Shown here: one piece after another, positions 48,364 to 57,542 of the stretch
How the letters are laid out: each line of letters starts with the position of its first letter
How positions within the stretch are numbered: the first letter of the stretch is position 1
Assembly (NCBI GenBank): GCA_036389255.1
Contig: DASVQI010000038.1
Location: forward strand, 248,001 to 312,000
Length of the DNA stretch: 64,000 nt
Direction of reading: 5' to 3'
DNA from: JACVRN01 sp036389255
GTDB taxonomy: Bacteria > Acidobacteriota > Blastocatellia > Pyrinomonadales > Pyrinomonadaceae
Translations under genes and position numbers: made by a program
The notes under the pieces: generated by a model
What the model saw: the letters and a program-made list of their open reading frames with translations, nothing else
Database searches by the model: none
What the model was told of the DNA's origin: nothing

Positions 48364-50052
48364 ATGTTATCGAAGCCCCCGTTCAACCAGTCGCCGCCGG
48401 AGCTTGGCAATCAATATGAGGACGACCGCGTGCTGCTTTCATTCCTGCGCCGGGCATTGCCGCCGGAAGTTCTGGGTGACATAGAGGCGGAGCTTTCTGA
48501 GATGGGAAGACTCTCCGGCGGGGAGCTTTACAGGATGCAGCTCGCAGACCGGCTTAACGAGCCCGTGCTGACGCAGTGGGATGCGTGGGGCGAGCGCGTG
48601 GACAGGATAGAGGTTTCGCCGCTCTGGAAGAGGGCCAAGGCGCTGGCGGCCCGGCACGGAGTTGTCGCCACGGCTTACGAGCGCAAGCACGGCTCATTCT
48701 CTCGCACGCATCAGGCAGCGCTCGCCTATCTCTTCACTCCTTCGACTGACATATACAGTTGTCCTCTGGCCATGACGGACGGCGCGGCGCAAACGATTCT
48801 GCGCTCCGGCAACCGCGCTTTGATTGAGCGCGTCGTGCCGCATCTGACCGCGCGCGTGCCTGAAGAGTTCTGGACGAGCGGCCAGTGGATGACGGAGTTG
48901 ACGGGCGGCTCCGACGTTGGATTGTCGGAGACGATTGCGAGGCGCGACGCGGCGGGCGTATGGAGGCTCTACGGGCGCAAGTGGTTCACTTCCGCGACCA
49001 CGTCCGAAGTTGCGCTCACGCTTGCCCGTCCCGAAGGAAACGCTCCGGGCGGCCACGGCCTCGCGCTCTTTCTGGTAGAGACAAGAGACGCGGAAGGTCG
49101 CTTGAGAAACATTCAGATAAATCGTCTCAAGGATAAGCTCGGGACGCGAAAGGTTCCGACCGCCGAATTGACGCTGGACGGCGCACCGGCAGAGCTTGTC
49201 ATGGGCAGCACGGACGGCGTGCGAAACATAGCGCCCATGCTCAACATCACGCGGCTCTGGAACGGCATCTCCGCCTGCGCGCTGATGCGTCGCGGCCTTG
49301 CTCTGGCGCGCAGCTACGCGCGCAGGCGATTCGCCTTCGGCGCAAATCTTTCCGAGAAGCCGCTACACGTAGACACGCTCGCGGGGCTGCAAGCGGAGAT
49401 GGAGGCTGCGTTTCATCTGGCCTTTTTCGTAGCCGGGCTGGTCGGCTTGGATGAAGCCGGAGAGATAAGCGATGAGCAAAGAGAGCTTCTGCGTTTTCTG
49501 ACTCCCGTGATGAAGCTCACGACTGCGCGTCAGGCGGTTTCGGTGACAAGCGAAGTGCTGGAGGCTTTCGGCGGCGCGGGCTACGTGGAGGACACAGGGC
49601 TGCCCGTCCTTCTGCGCGACGCGCAGGTGCTATCAATCTGGGAGGGGACGACGAACGTGCTTTCGCTAGACGCCCTGCGGACGCTGTCACGCAATACTCA
49701 CGCGCTCACGGCGCTGAAGAATGAGGTCATGCACAGTCTTGAATCGGCGCACGATGTAAGGCTGGCGAATGTCAGGCACGCCTGCCGCGAAGCCATGTCG
49801 CACGCGGAGGACTGGCTACAGGGCGCGTCGAAAGAGGGCCAGCCCGCTCTGGAAGCAGGAGCGCGTCGCTTTGCTTTGACCGTTGGGCGCGCGGTCGCTC
49901 TGGCAAGGCTTACGCAGCACGCGCAATGGTCGCTCGACGAAGAAAGGGACGCTCGCTCTGTCGCCTCTGCCTGTCGCTTTGCCCAATCGGGCGTTGACCT
50001 CATCAAAGAGTTTGAGATTGAGGACGCGCGCCTGCTGATGGAAGACGAATGA
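48364..50052 (+). CDS. AidB-like acyl-CoA dehydrogenase
   Basis: A 562-residue flavoprotein of the acyl-CoA dehydrogenase superfamily, AidB branch. GQWMTELTGGSDVGLSE (about 178-194), WFTSATTSEVALTLARPEG, RRRFAFGANLSEKPL and the C-terminal EAFGGAGYVEDTGLPVLLRDAQ (about 400-421) are AidB-type blocks. E. coli AidB is induced by alkylation damage and can bind DNA. The gene overlaps mug by ATGA, which supports a DNA-damage-related role, although a metabolic dehydrogenase cannot be excluded. Confidence 0.85.
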   Translation: MLSKPPFNQSPPELGNQYEDDRVLLSFLRRALPPEVLGDIEAELSEMGRLSGGELYRMQLADRLNEPVLTQWDAWGERVDRIEVSPLWKRAKALAARHGVVATAYERKHGSFSRTHQAALAYLFTPSTDIYSCPLAMTDGAAQTILRSGNRALIERVVPHLTARVPEEFWTSGQWMTELTGGSDVGLSETIARRDAAGVWRLYGRKWFTSATTSEVALTLARPEGNAPGGHGLALFLVETRDAEGRLRNIQINRLKDKLGTRKVPTAELTLDGAPAELVMGSTDGVRNIAPMLNITRLWNGISACALMRRGLALARSYARRRFAFGANLSEKPLHVDTLAGLQAEMEAAFHLAFFVAGLVGLDEAGEISDEQRELLRFLTPVMKLTTARQAVSVTSEVLEAFGGAGYVEDTGLPVLLRDAQVLSIWEGTTNVLSLDALRTLSRNTHALTALKNEVMHSLESAHDVRLANVRHACREAMSHAEDWLQGASKEGQPALEAGARRFALTVGRAVALARLTQHAQWSLDEERDARSVASACRFAQSGVDLIKEFEIEDARLLMEDE

Positions 50053-50600
50053 AAGCGTGGAAGCCTACGAAGGAACAGGTGCTGGCTTCGGCTGGCAAGA
50101 AGGTGCCCGATGTCATAGCGCCGGGTTTGCGCGTGCTCTTCTGCGGCATCAATCCGGGCCTGTATAGCGGAGCCACGGGCTGCCACTTCGCGCGCCCCGG
50201 CAATCGTTTCTGGCCCGCGCTGTATGCTGGCGGATTCACGCAACGGCTGCTTTCGCCCTTTGAAGAGAGTGAGCTTCTCATGAGCGGCTACGGGATAACG
50301 AACGTGGTGCGGCGGGCGACCGCAGCCGCCAGCGAGCTTTCAAATGAAGAGTTGATTAAAGGCGGGCGAGAGTTGCGTAAGAAGGTGCTGCGCTATCGCC
50401 CGAAGTTTCTGGCCGTGCTGGGCGTCACGGTCTACCGCACGGCGTTTGCGAAACCTTTAGCAAAGCTCGGGCTACAGGAAGAGACTATAGGAGAAACAGC
50501 CATCTGGGTGCTGCCGAATCCTAGCGGCCTCAACGCTCATTACCAGCCGAAAGACCTTGCGCGTCTCTTTCGTGAATTAAGAGAAGCGGTAGGAGAATAG
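50049..50600 (+). CDS. mug: G/U(T)-mismatch-specific DNA glycosylase
   Basis: A 183-residue uracil-glycosylase-superfamily enzyme of the Mug/TDG type. Motif A is LFCGINPGLYS (about 30-40; Asn at the water-activating position), followed by HFARPGNRFWPALYAGGF (about 46-63), and motif B is LPNPSGLNAHY (about 157-167). It removes uracil, thymine or ethenocytosine opposite G. The start overlaps the end of the AidB-like gene by ATGA. It is the last gene of the MocR-headed operon. Confidence 0.93.
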   Translation: MKAWKPTKEQVLASAGKKVPDVIAPGLRVLFCGINPGLYSGATGCHFARPGNRFWPALYAGGFTQRLLSPFEESELLMSGYGITNVVRRATAAASELSNEELIKGGRELRKKVLRYRPKFLAVLGVTVYRTAFAKPLAKLGLQEETIGETAIWVLPNPSGLNAHYQPKDLARLFRELREAVGE

Positions 50601-50602
50601 AT

Positions 50603-50700
50603 TTCACCGCAGAGACGCGGAGTGTCGCAGAGGGGGCGCTGAGAAAAGCTTTCAACCTCTCTGCGTAAACCTCTGCGTCTCTCCGCGTCTCTGCGGTGAA
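50603..50700. repeat. AGAGACGC-type inverted repeat, copy 2
   Basis: Perfect 20-bp arms, 50603-50622 and 50681-50700, with further pairing inside (GCAGAGG with CCTCTGC). It separates the convergent mug and SDR genes and may work as a bidirectional terminator. It is related to the element at 43302-43358. Confidence 0.75.
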
Positions 50701-50725
50701 TCTCTGTTTAAGTTGCGCTCAAGCT

Positions 50726-51778
50726 TTAGACCGAGTCTGATTTCTGAAGCGCTTTATCCTTCTCGCCGTCCGATTGAAGAGGAAGCAGGAGCGCGGCCAG
50801 TGCTATGCCTGCTCCGGCGATGATGGCCCCGGTGACGAACGGGTGCAGCGACGCCTTTGTGTAGATACTGCGCTCGAAGATAGGAACTTTGTATTCGCCT
50901 CGCTCCTTAAGCTCGCCCGATGCATTGTACAGTCCGTTGTCGTTGCGCGGACGCGCGGGCGGCTCGTCCGACTTCTGCATCTCGAACATAGACCATTCCA
51001 TGACCTTGTCCGTCACGCGCGGCGCGTAATGGCCCGACATGGAGATGGCTTTGCCGCCGCCGCCCGCGAAAACGTCTCGCTCAGGATTTTCAGCGCAATA
51101 CAGGATAGCTTCGGCCACCACCTCGGGCGCGTAAACGGGCGGAGGAACCGTCGGCTCTCGCTCCATGTAGTTCTTGGCGTGCTGCGGATAAGGCGTGGCA
51201 ATCGCGCCCGGCTTAATAAGAGTGACGGAGACGGGCGCGCCTTCGGCCTCCAATTCCATGCGCAGCGCGTCAGTGAAGCCCTTGACGGCGTGCTTAGAAG
51301 CGGAGTAGATGCCCTGAACCGGGATGGCGCGGTCAGAGAGCGTGCTGCCAACGTTGATGATTGCGCCGCCGCGCGTCTTGAGCCTCTCGGCTGCTACGAG
51401 CGAGCCGTAAACCACGCCCCAGAGATTCGTGTCGAAGAGCCGCCGCATGTCGTCCGTGCTGACATCAAGAAGATTCCCGTAGATTGAGACGCCGGCGTTA
51501 TTGACCCAAGTATCAAAGCCGCCGAAGCGCTCCTGCGCCTTCTCGCCAATCTCCCGCACGTCCTCTTCGCGCCCCACATCGGCCACGACATATACGGCCT
51601 CGCCGCCGCCCGAATTAATCTCTTCGGTCAGTTGCTTGAGAGCCGACTCCGAGCGTGCGGCAAGCACCAGCCGCGCTCCGCGCTTTGCCGCCATGCGCGC
51701 CGTCACAAGACCTATGCCGCTTGACGCGCCCGTGATAACCATAACCTGTGCGCTTAGATTTTTGAGCTGTACGTTCAT
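50726..51778 (-). CDS. Short-chain dehydrogenase/reductase with C-terminal membrane anchor
   Basis: A 350-residue SDR. The cofactor motif is TGASSGIG (16-23), NNAG (93-96), and the catalytic triad is Ser145, Tyr158 and Lys162 (YSASK). After the Rossmann domain (about 1-250) the chain continues with a KVMEWSMFEMQKS segment and ends in a hydrophobic helix (about 316-338, VTGAIIAGAGIALAALLL), so the enzyme is probably tail-anchored. The start ATG at 51778 has a GGAGAAA ribosome site. Substrate unknown. Confidence 0.87.
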   Translation of the reverse strand: MNVQLKNLSAQVMVITGASSGIGLVTARMAAKRGARLVLAARSESALKQLTEEINSGGGEAVYVVADVGREEDVREIGEKAQERFGGFDTWVNNAGVSIYGNLLDVSTDDMRRLFDTNLWGVVYGSLVAAERLKTRGGAIINVGSTLSDRAIPVQGIYSASKHAVKGFTDALRMELEAEGAPVSVTLIKPGAIATPYPQHAKNYMEREPTVPPPVYAPEVVAEAILYCAENPERDVFAGGGGKAISMSGHYAPRVTDKVMEWSMFEMQKSDEPPARPRNDNGLYNASGELKERGEYKVPIFERSIYTKASLHPFVTGAIIAGAGIALAALLLPLQSDGEKDKALQKSDSV

Positions 51779-51932
51779 GAAAGTTTCTCCGAAACTCTTT
51801 TTCAACCGGTGGAATTATCCAACTCAACTTAACGAAAGTTATACGGGGGCGTAGCAAATTAATCTTGAAGGCTCTAGCCGTGGGGGAACCAATCAAAGGC
51901 TCTCTCGCGCAGGGTTGATACGCAGCTTGAGG

Positions 51933-52376
51933 CTATCTTCTTCCGACCGACCGGTGCTCTACCATCAGGCAGCGATCCTGCACAACCTTTATGCCCTCGC
52001 GCGCCAGAGCTTCGGCCACCTCGTCGTTGCGAATGCCGGACTGCATCCAGACCGCTTTGGGCTTCTTGCCGAGTATGTCATCCAGATGGCCCGCCACATC
52101 CTCCGGGCGTCGAAAGACATTGACCAGGTCAATCTCGCCCGGCACCTCCGCAAGCTTTCGATAAACCTTCTGCCCTAGAATCTCCGTCACATTAGGATAA
52201 TAAACGGGCACGGGTATGACTTCGAACCCGGCCTGAGCCATGTACTGCGGGACGTAGAAGGCGGGCTGAAATGATTGCGCTTCGGTTTTGATGCCAAGCA
52301 CGGCTATGCGCCGGGTATCAGCCAACAGACTCCTGATGCCCTCGGCATCGTCAACAAGGTTGTTTCGCCAGTTCAT
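51933..52376 (-). CDS. CoA-binding domain protein
   Basis: A 147-residue single-domain protein with the CoA-binding Rossmann fold of the YccU type: IAVLGIKTEAQSFQPAFYVPQYM (split at about residues 24-46), VIPVPVYYPNVTEILGQKVY and DLVNVFRRPEDVAGHLDDIL, ending VVQDRCLMVEHR. These domains bind CoA or nucleotides; the function is unknown in most bacteria. Separated by 66 bp from the next minus-strand gene upstream. Confidence 0.85.
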   Translation of the reverse strand: MNWRNNLVDDAEGIRSLLADTRRIAVLGIKTEAQSFQPAFYVPQYMAQAGFEVIPVPVYYPNVTEILGQKVYRKLAEVPGEIDLVNVFRRPEDVAGHLDDILGKKPKAVWMQSGIRNDEVAEALAREGIKVVQDRCLMVEHRSVGRR

Positions 52377-52442
52377 GTTCTCTTCCCCTATTATTTTTTT
52401 GTGTGGCTTCTAATTTAATCCTCATACACGGATTTGAAAAGC

Positions 52443-53738
52443 TCAGAGCTTCGTCTTTAGTATGAGAGTCTCGCGCAATTTTTCAGGCGACGCTACATTG
52501 CCCGCTCTATCGAATGCTCCCCACTGGCTGTTTGCCACGTAGTAGAAGTCGCCTCTGACCACAACTCCGAGCGTCGGCTCGTCAAACAGAGGATTGTTGG
52601 CTTCTATGATTTTGAGTCCTTCCGCGCGCTTCAAATCTGCGCTGAGAGAGATACGCACCACCCTGTGCGGGCGCGTGCCGTTCTGTATGGCTATGAGGCT
52701 CCCTCTGTAGAAGTATAGGCCGTCAATCCCCAGCAGCACCACGTTCAGCCCGGCGGAAAGCTGCGTCAGGCTCCGAGTCTTCAAGTCATAAACGAAAAGC
52801 CCTTTAGAGTAATCTGCAAGAAAGAGACGGCTTTCGTTGTCATCGAAGGCCAGCCCCTGCGGGGAAACGAAAGGCGCGCCTTCAATCAAAGGCTCAAGCT
52901 GCGCGCTCGTCTCTCTGAGAACATATAGAGCCGGTGTCAGGCTGTCCGTAACGAACACTTCCCCGCGAGAGCTCAAAGCGAGGTCGCCAAGCCAGTGTGG
53001 CTTGGGGCTGTTCGGCAGAGTGTACTTACCCGTGAGCTTTCCCGTTCTCAAGTCGAATTTCAGAACTCCCGATTGCCCGTCATCTTCTTTGCGGTAATTC
53101 ATCATCTGCGGAACTGCGGCAGTGGCGACCCACAGGTGACGGCGTTTAGCGTCCACCTTCATGCCCATCACGCTCCACAATCCGTCTCGTTCGGAGGCGA
53201 ACTCTCTGGCTTGGCCGTCCCTGCTCACCCTGAAAATCTTTCGCGCGCGAACGCTGCTCACGTAAAAGAGGTCTTCCACGGAATCGTAGGCGACGCCTTC
53301 CGCAAGCAGCCCCTTTTCGTGAATCGTGAAGGCCGCAGAGCTTCTGCCGACGGGCGCTTTATTCGACTCAAAGCGCTTCAGAATCCGTCTGAACTCTTCC
53401 GTGTCCCTGATTGCATTGAAATCCTCGTCAGCACCGGCCCCGTAAACTAGCCCCATCTCCGCCACTCGCGCGAGTCCGTCCAGAGCCTCGCGCCTGTTTC
53501 CGTTGAGCGCATAAGCGCCCGCCAGATTGTAAAGCAGCGTAGGATTACCCGGCCGAAGCTCTACGGCGCGGAGCAGGTTCTCAAGATAGGCCGCGTAGTT
53601 CTTCTCTTTATAAGCCCGCGCCGCCTCCTGAGAGTAGTAGCGCACGTCTCTCACTTCCTGCGCGCTTAAGTGAGCATGCGTGAAGAGCAGGCATGCCGGA
53701 AGAAGCGTCGCAAGAGCCCATCTGCGAAGATGAAACAT
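52443..53738 (-). CDS. Exported TPR/beta-propeller (SMP-30-like) protein
   Basis: The 431-residue product has a signal peptide (1-26). Residues about 30-115 contain two TPRs (AYKEKNYAAYLENLLRAVEL and PTLLYNLAGAYALNGNRREA). Residues about 135-430 form a six-bladed beta-propeller of the SMP-30/gluconolactonase or NHL type: LLAEGVAYDSVEDLFYVSSV, WLGDLALSSRGEVFVTDSL and FVSPQGLAFDDNESRLFLADYS are blade units. Probably periplasmic. Substrate or ligand not evident. Confidence 0.78.
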   Translation of the reverse strand: MFHLRRWALATLLPACLLFTHAHLSAQEVRDVRYYSQEAARAYKEKNYAAYLENLLRAVELRPGNPTLLYNLAGAYALNGNRREALDGLARVAEMGLVYGAGADEDFNAIRDTEEFRRILKRFESNKAPVGRSSAAFTIHEKGLLAEGVAYDSVEDLFYVSSVRARKIFRVSRDGQAREFASERDGLWSVMGMKVDAKRRHLWVATAAVPQMMNYRKEDDGQSGVLKFDLRTGKLTGKYTLPNSPKPHWLGDLALSSRGEVFVTDSLTPALYVLRETSAQLEPLIEGAPFVSPQGLAFDDNESRLFLADYSKGLFVYDLKTRSLTQLSAGLNVVLLGIDGLYFYRGSLIAIQNGTRPHRVVRISLSADLKRAEGLKIIEANNPLFDEPTLGVVVRGDFYYVANSQWGAFDRAGNVASPEKLRETLILKTKL

Positions 53739-53773
53739 TCTCTATTCCTTTGTTGGCTTTTCGGCTTCTGAAC

Positions 53774-54403
53774 CTATTTACCCTTAGTCTTCAGGTATCT
53801 GTCGGGCAGAGGATTGTCCGTGCGCTCCGCTTCCCAGTAGACGCTTACAATCCACCAGCGCTTGCCGTCGTTCATCAGTTGAATGCTGTTGATGCCGCGC
53901 ATGAAGGGCGTCGGGTCTTCGGCCTTGTGCCGGGACTCGTAGGTGCTGAAGACGTGGGCTATGTGGCCGAACTGTTCCACGACTCGCGCCGCCTCTCGCT
54001 CGAAGAAGCCGTTCGTCTCAAGGTAACTCCCTGAAGATTTTATGTAGCCGTCAACGTCCATGGCGCGGTATCCGAAGCCGCCTTCTTTCTTCGGGCCCAC
54101 GGCCATAAGCCTTCCTTCGGGGATGAAGAGCGAGCGCATGCGATTCCAGTCGCGCTTCTTTCCGGCCGGGCCTGAGATAACGTCGTAGAGCGCGGCCAGA
54201 ATAGCATCCATGGAAGCAACGTCTTCGGGCTTTGCCTGCGGAGGGGAAGCGACGGGTTCCGTCTTCTGTTGTGATTCCTGCTCGGTTGTCATAGTTGAAG
54301 CTCTCAGAGTGTTCTGGCCGTGACCGGCGCCAGTCAGGCTCAAGAGCAGAGCGACGGACGCGAGCCAGTGGATTGAGAATCCCTTGATTCCTTTATTGAA
54401 CAT
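53774..54403 (-). CDS. Exported SnoaL/NTF2-like protein
   Basis: I prefer the ATG at 54403, which gives a 209-residue product with a signal peptide (about 1-30); the ATG at 54442 is also possible. Residues about 65-200 have the cone-shaped NTF2-like fold pattern: helix MDAILAALYDVISGPAGKKR, RMRSLFIPEGRLMAVG, HVFSTYESRH and the C-terminal strand RWWIVSVYWEAE. Such domains act as small-molecule enzymes or binders. It is 35 bp from the next gene in the same direction. Confidence 0.72.
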   Translation of the reverse strand: MFNKGIKGFSIHWLASVALLLSLTGAGHGQNTLRASTMTTEQESQQKTEPVASPPQAKPEDVASMDAILAALYDVISGPAGKKRDWNRMRSLFIPEGRLMAVGPKKEGGFGYRAMDVDGYIKSSGSYLETNGFFEREAARVVEQFGHIAHVFSTYESRHKAEDPTPFMRGINSIQLMNDGKRWWIVSVYWEAERTDNPLPDRYLKTKGK

Positions 54404-54626
54404 TGATGCGGGCACCTTTTCTTTTAGTTGGAAGAACAGCATCAGCTTATGCAGCTTTCACCATGCTGTAAAGAATTAAAGTGTATGGAGACAGCTTTCA
54501 ATAGAGCGCTTTCAAGAATTCGTATATCCGCACCGTTTTTTGCAAACTGCGGGAAAGCAACCGTAGAAGTGAAAGCTACATCTAGCTGATTGATTTACGA
54601 ACTTTTGGAAGGGCTTCCCCAGGCTC

Positions 54627-55598
54627 ATGCGTCAAAGCTTCGTTCGTGAATATCTGCCGCATCTCATCACAGGCGCTCTCCTTTTAGGGGTGCTGTCTAC
54701 GCTCTATACTGCCCCGCAGGTGGCCGACCCGAACTTCAACGCGCGCGTCAACGGGCCTACTTTTACCAAAGAGCATCCCGTCATAATCTTTGACGAAGGG
54801 CACCAGAACTTTCACACCTCCACGGGTCGTTACAAGCCCTTCGCAGACCTCATGACTAACGACGGCTATCGCATTGTGCCGAGCCGTGAGAAGTTTCACG
54901 GCGTGTTGCTGAGCGGCGGTCAGATACTCGTAATCGCCAACGCTCAAGGGACGAATGACCGTGGCGACCGGGACGCCTTCACGGACGACGAGTGTGATGC
55001 AGTGCGCGACTGGGTCAACACGGGCGGCTCGCTACTGCTCATCACCGATATTTATCCCACGGGAGCGGCTGCGTCGAACCTCGCGCGCCGCTTCGGCGTA
55101 GAGATGAGCAAGGGCTACACGGAAGACCCCGTCAATCACGTTTCGAACAGGGCAGGCGTGATTCTCTTCACGCGCGAGAAGGGATTAATCGGCCAGCATC
55201 CCATCACGGAAGGGCGCGGGCCGCAGGAGCGCATCAACAAGATTATCACTTACACCGGACAATCCCTGAAAGGCCCTGAAGGAAGCGCGCCCTTACTTAA
55301 ATTCTCGGACACGGCGGTTGACAGGCTGCCGGAGTTAATAGAGACGGAGAACCCGGACGGGCCTCCGCAGCAGACCATTCAATACAGCGACCCAGTCCCG
55401 GCGGCTGGCCGCTCGCAGGGCTTGGCCTTCAAGTATGGCAGGGGCCGCGTCGTCGTCATGGGCGAAGCCGGAGTGCTTTCGGCTCAGCTTCAGACGGACG
55501 GAGCGCTTGGCATGAACGACACGCGCGCGGACAATCGTCAACTGACGCTGAACATCATGCACTGGCTTTCGGGAGTCATAGAGCCCGCCGGTCATTAA
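54627..55598 (+). CDS. Membrane-anchored DUF4350/GATase-like protein
   Basis: A 323-residue product with one N-terminal hydrophobic helix (about 11-28) and a periplasmic domain of glutamine-amidotransferase-like fold: PVIIFDEGHQNFHT (about 50-63), ILVIANAQG (about 99-107), VRDWVNTGGSLLLITD (about 125-140) and GRGRVVVMGEAGVLS near the end. No catalytic Cys is seen at the expected nucleophile position. Possibly a sugar-binding or stress-related protein; unnamed. Confidence 0.7.
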   Translation: MRQSFVREYLPHLITGALLLGVLSTLYTAPQVADPNFNARVNGPTFTKEHPVIIFDEGHQNFHTSTGRYKPFADLMTNDGYRIVPSREKFHGVLLSGGQILVIANAQGTNDRGDRDAFTDDECDAVRDWVNTGGSLLLITDIYPTGAAASNLARRFGVEMSKGYTEDPVNHVSNRAGVILFTREKGLIGQHPITEGRGPQERINKIITYTGQSLKGPEGSAPLLKFSDTAVDRLPELIETENPDGPPQQTIQYSDPVPAAGRSQGLAFKYGRGRVVVMGEAGVLSAQLQTDGALGMNDTRADNRQLTLNIMHWLSGVIEPAGH

Positions 55599-55627
55599 TC
55601 TCAATCAATCGCCGGAGCTAAAGAATC

Positions 55628-55987
55628 ATGTATAAAGTAAACCTTCAGGAGAAGCTTGACAGCTTCAGCGCGCACTGGCAGCCGAAGATAGTGGGCGAGC
55701 TGAACGGCCAGCTGGTTAAGCTGGTCAAGTTTCAGGGCCCCTTCGTCTGGCATCATCACGAGACGGAGGACGAGATGTTCATGGTGGTGCGAGGCCGCTT
55801 TCGCATGGAGTACAGAGACCGCGAAGTGTGGCTGGAAGAGGGCGAATTCATCATTGTCCCGCGCGGCGTAGAGCACCGCCCCGTCGCGGACGAAGAGGTT
55901 CACGTTCTACTGTTCGAGCCCGCCTCCACGCTCAACACCGGCAACACCGAGAGCGAAATGACCGTTAGAGAGTTGGAGAGAATTTAA
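55628..55987 (+). CDS. Cupin-domain protein
   Basis: A 119-residue single cupin. Motif 1 is WHHHETEDEMFMVVRGRF (about 38-55) with three metal-binding His and one Glu; motif 2 is FIIVPRGVEHRPVA (about 77-90) with the fourth ligand His. Members bind a metal and act as small dioxygenases, isomerases or sensors. It follows the DUF4350-like gene by 29 bp. Confidence 0.85.
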   Translation: MYKVNLQEKLDSFSAHWQPKIVGELNGQLVKLVKFQGPFVWHHHETEDEMFMVVRGRFRMEYRDREVWLEEGEFIIVPRGVEHRPVADEEVHVLLFEPASTLNTGNTESEMTVRELERI

Positions 55988-56083
55988 ATAGAGGCTTTAG
56001 AACTGGACAAGCCATTAAGCGCAGTGTAAAAGAGTTGTTTTCAAACTGTAGCAACAACCGTTTCCGTAAGGGGTCTAGTCTTT

Positions 56084-57184
56084 ATGCTGCGCGCAGGTAT
56101 CGTAGGGCTTCCCAACGTGGGCAAGTCCACTCTCTTTAACGCGCTCACGGCGCAATCGGCGGCGCTCGCCGCCAACTATCCTTTCGCCACCATTGAGCCG
56201 AACGTGGGCGTCGTGCCCGTGCCCGACGAGCGGCTTGAGCCACTGGCGGCCCTTGTCAAAACCAAAACCATCATCCCCGCGACCGTGGAGTTTCTGGACA
56301 TAGCGGGCCTCGTGCGCGGAGCCAGCAAGGGCGAAGGCTTGGGCAACCAGTTTCTGGCAAACATACGCGAGACGGACACGGTCGTTCAGGTCGTGCGCTG
56401 CTTCGAGAGCGAAGAGATAGTACACGTGGAAGGCTCCGTAGACCCTCGCCGCGACATAGAGACGATTCAAATAGAGCTTGCTCTGGCCGACCTCTCAAGC
56501 GTAGAGCGACGACGCGAGCGCGCACAGAAGACAGTTAAGAGCGGCGACAAGCAGGCCCGCGCGGAGCTTGAGATTCTGGACAAGATTCAGCCCGTGCTCG
56601 AAGAGGGCAAGCCCGCGCGCGTCGTTGAATTGACAAAGGAAGAGCGCGTCGTCGCGCGCTCGCTGTTCCTGCTGACGACGAAGCCCACGATTTATGCCGC
56701 CAACGTAGATGAAGCCAGTCTTGCAGACCCTTCGGAGAACCCGCACGTTCGCACCGTGCGCGAGATAGCTGCGAGCGAGGGAGCGGAATGCGTCACTATC
56801 TGCGCGCAGTTAGAGGCGGAGCTGGTTGACCTTCCGCCCGACGAGCGGCGTGATTATCTGGATGCGCTCGGCGTCAGTGGAAGCGGCGTTGATAGCTTAA
56901 TCAAAAGCGCCTATCGCCTGCTCGGCCTCATGTCTTTTCTGACGGCGGGCGAAAAGGAGGTACGGGCGTGGACTATTCCTGTAGGCACGCGCGCACCGCA
57001 GGCGGCCGGCACCATACACACGGACATAGAGCGCGGCTTCATACGAGCCGAAGTTATAGGCTATGATGCGCTCATGCGTGCGGGCTCGATGGCTGCCGCG
57101 CGGGAGCAGGGGCTGTTGAGACTCGAAGGCAAAGAGTACGTCATGCAGGAAGGCGACGTTGTTCACTTCCGCTTCAACGTCTGA
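56084..57184 (+). CDS. ychF: OBG-family ATPase/GTPase YchF
   Basis: A 366-residue P-loop NTPase. G1 is GLPNVGKST (8-16), G2/G3 ATIEPNVGVV and DIAGLVRGASKGEGLGNQFL (about 67-86), a coiled-coil insert (about 140-170) and a C-terminal TGS domain (about 280-366, ending EGDVVHFRFNV). YchF hydrolyses ATP, associates with ribosomes and negatively affects oxidative-stress responses in other bacteria. Near-universal housekeeping gene. Confidence 0.96.
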   Translation: MLRAGIVGLPNVGKSTLFNALTAQSAALAANYPFATIEPNVGVVPVPDERLEPLAALVKTKTIIPATVEFLDIAGLVRGASKGEGLGNQFLANIRETDTVVQVVRCFESEEIVHVEGSVDPRRDIETIQIELALADLSSVERRRERAQKTVKSGDKQARAELEILDKIQPVLEEGKPARVVELTKEERVVARSLFLLTTKPTIYAANVDEASLADPSENPHVRTVREIAASEGAECVTICAQLEAELVDLPPDERRDYLDALGVSGSGVDSLIKSAYRLLGLMSFLTAGEKEVRAWTIPVGTRAPQAAGTIHTDIERGFIRAEVIGYDALMRAGSMAAAREQGLLRLEGKEYVMQEGDVVHFRFNV

Positions 57185-57253
57185 GATTTCCGCAGCCGGA
57201 CGAACGAACAGGGGCCGCAGAAGTTTACAAAAAGAAGGGAAGGAAGCGCACGA

Positions 57254-57505
57254 ATGTATTCTCTCATCAGACTTGCGACTTTAATTCAGGAGACTTCGGG
57301 CGACGGTGGGATGAGCGTGGTGATGATTATCATCGCCGCCATCATAGTTCTGATATGTCTTGCCATCTACATAGCCAGCCTCGTCTGGGTCTACCGCGAT
57401 GCCAACCGGCGCGGCAAGAGCGGTATCCTTGTTGCGCTGCTCGTCGCACTAATCTCATGGCCCATAAGCTTGCTCGTCTGGCTCATAATACGGGACAAGG
57501 TCTAG
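57254..57505 (+). CDS. Small two-helix membrane protein
   Basis: An 83-residue protein with two hydrophobic segments (about 22-47 and 58-78) linked by a short basic loop (YRDANRRGKSG). The pattern is like small phospholipase-D-nuclease-N-terminal-type (PLDc_N) membrane proteins. A GGAAGGAAG ribosome site precedes the ATG. It sits between ychF and a membrane glycosyltransferase gene (37 bp downstream). Confidence 0.7.
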   Translation: MYSLIRLATLIQETSGDGGMSVVMIIIAAIIVLICLAIYIASLVWVYRDANRRGKSGILVALLVALISWPISLLVWLIIRDKV

Positions 57506-57542
57506 GCTCGCAGCCGTCACGACAAAGAGCTTTCTGGTAAAA

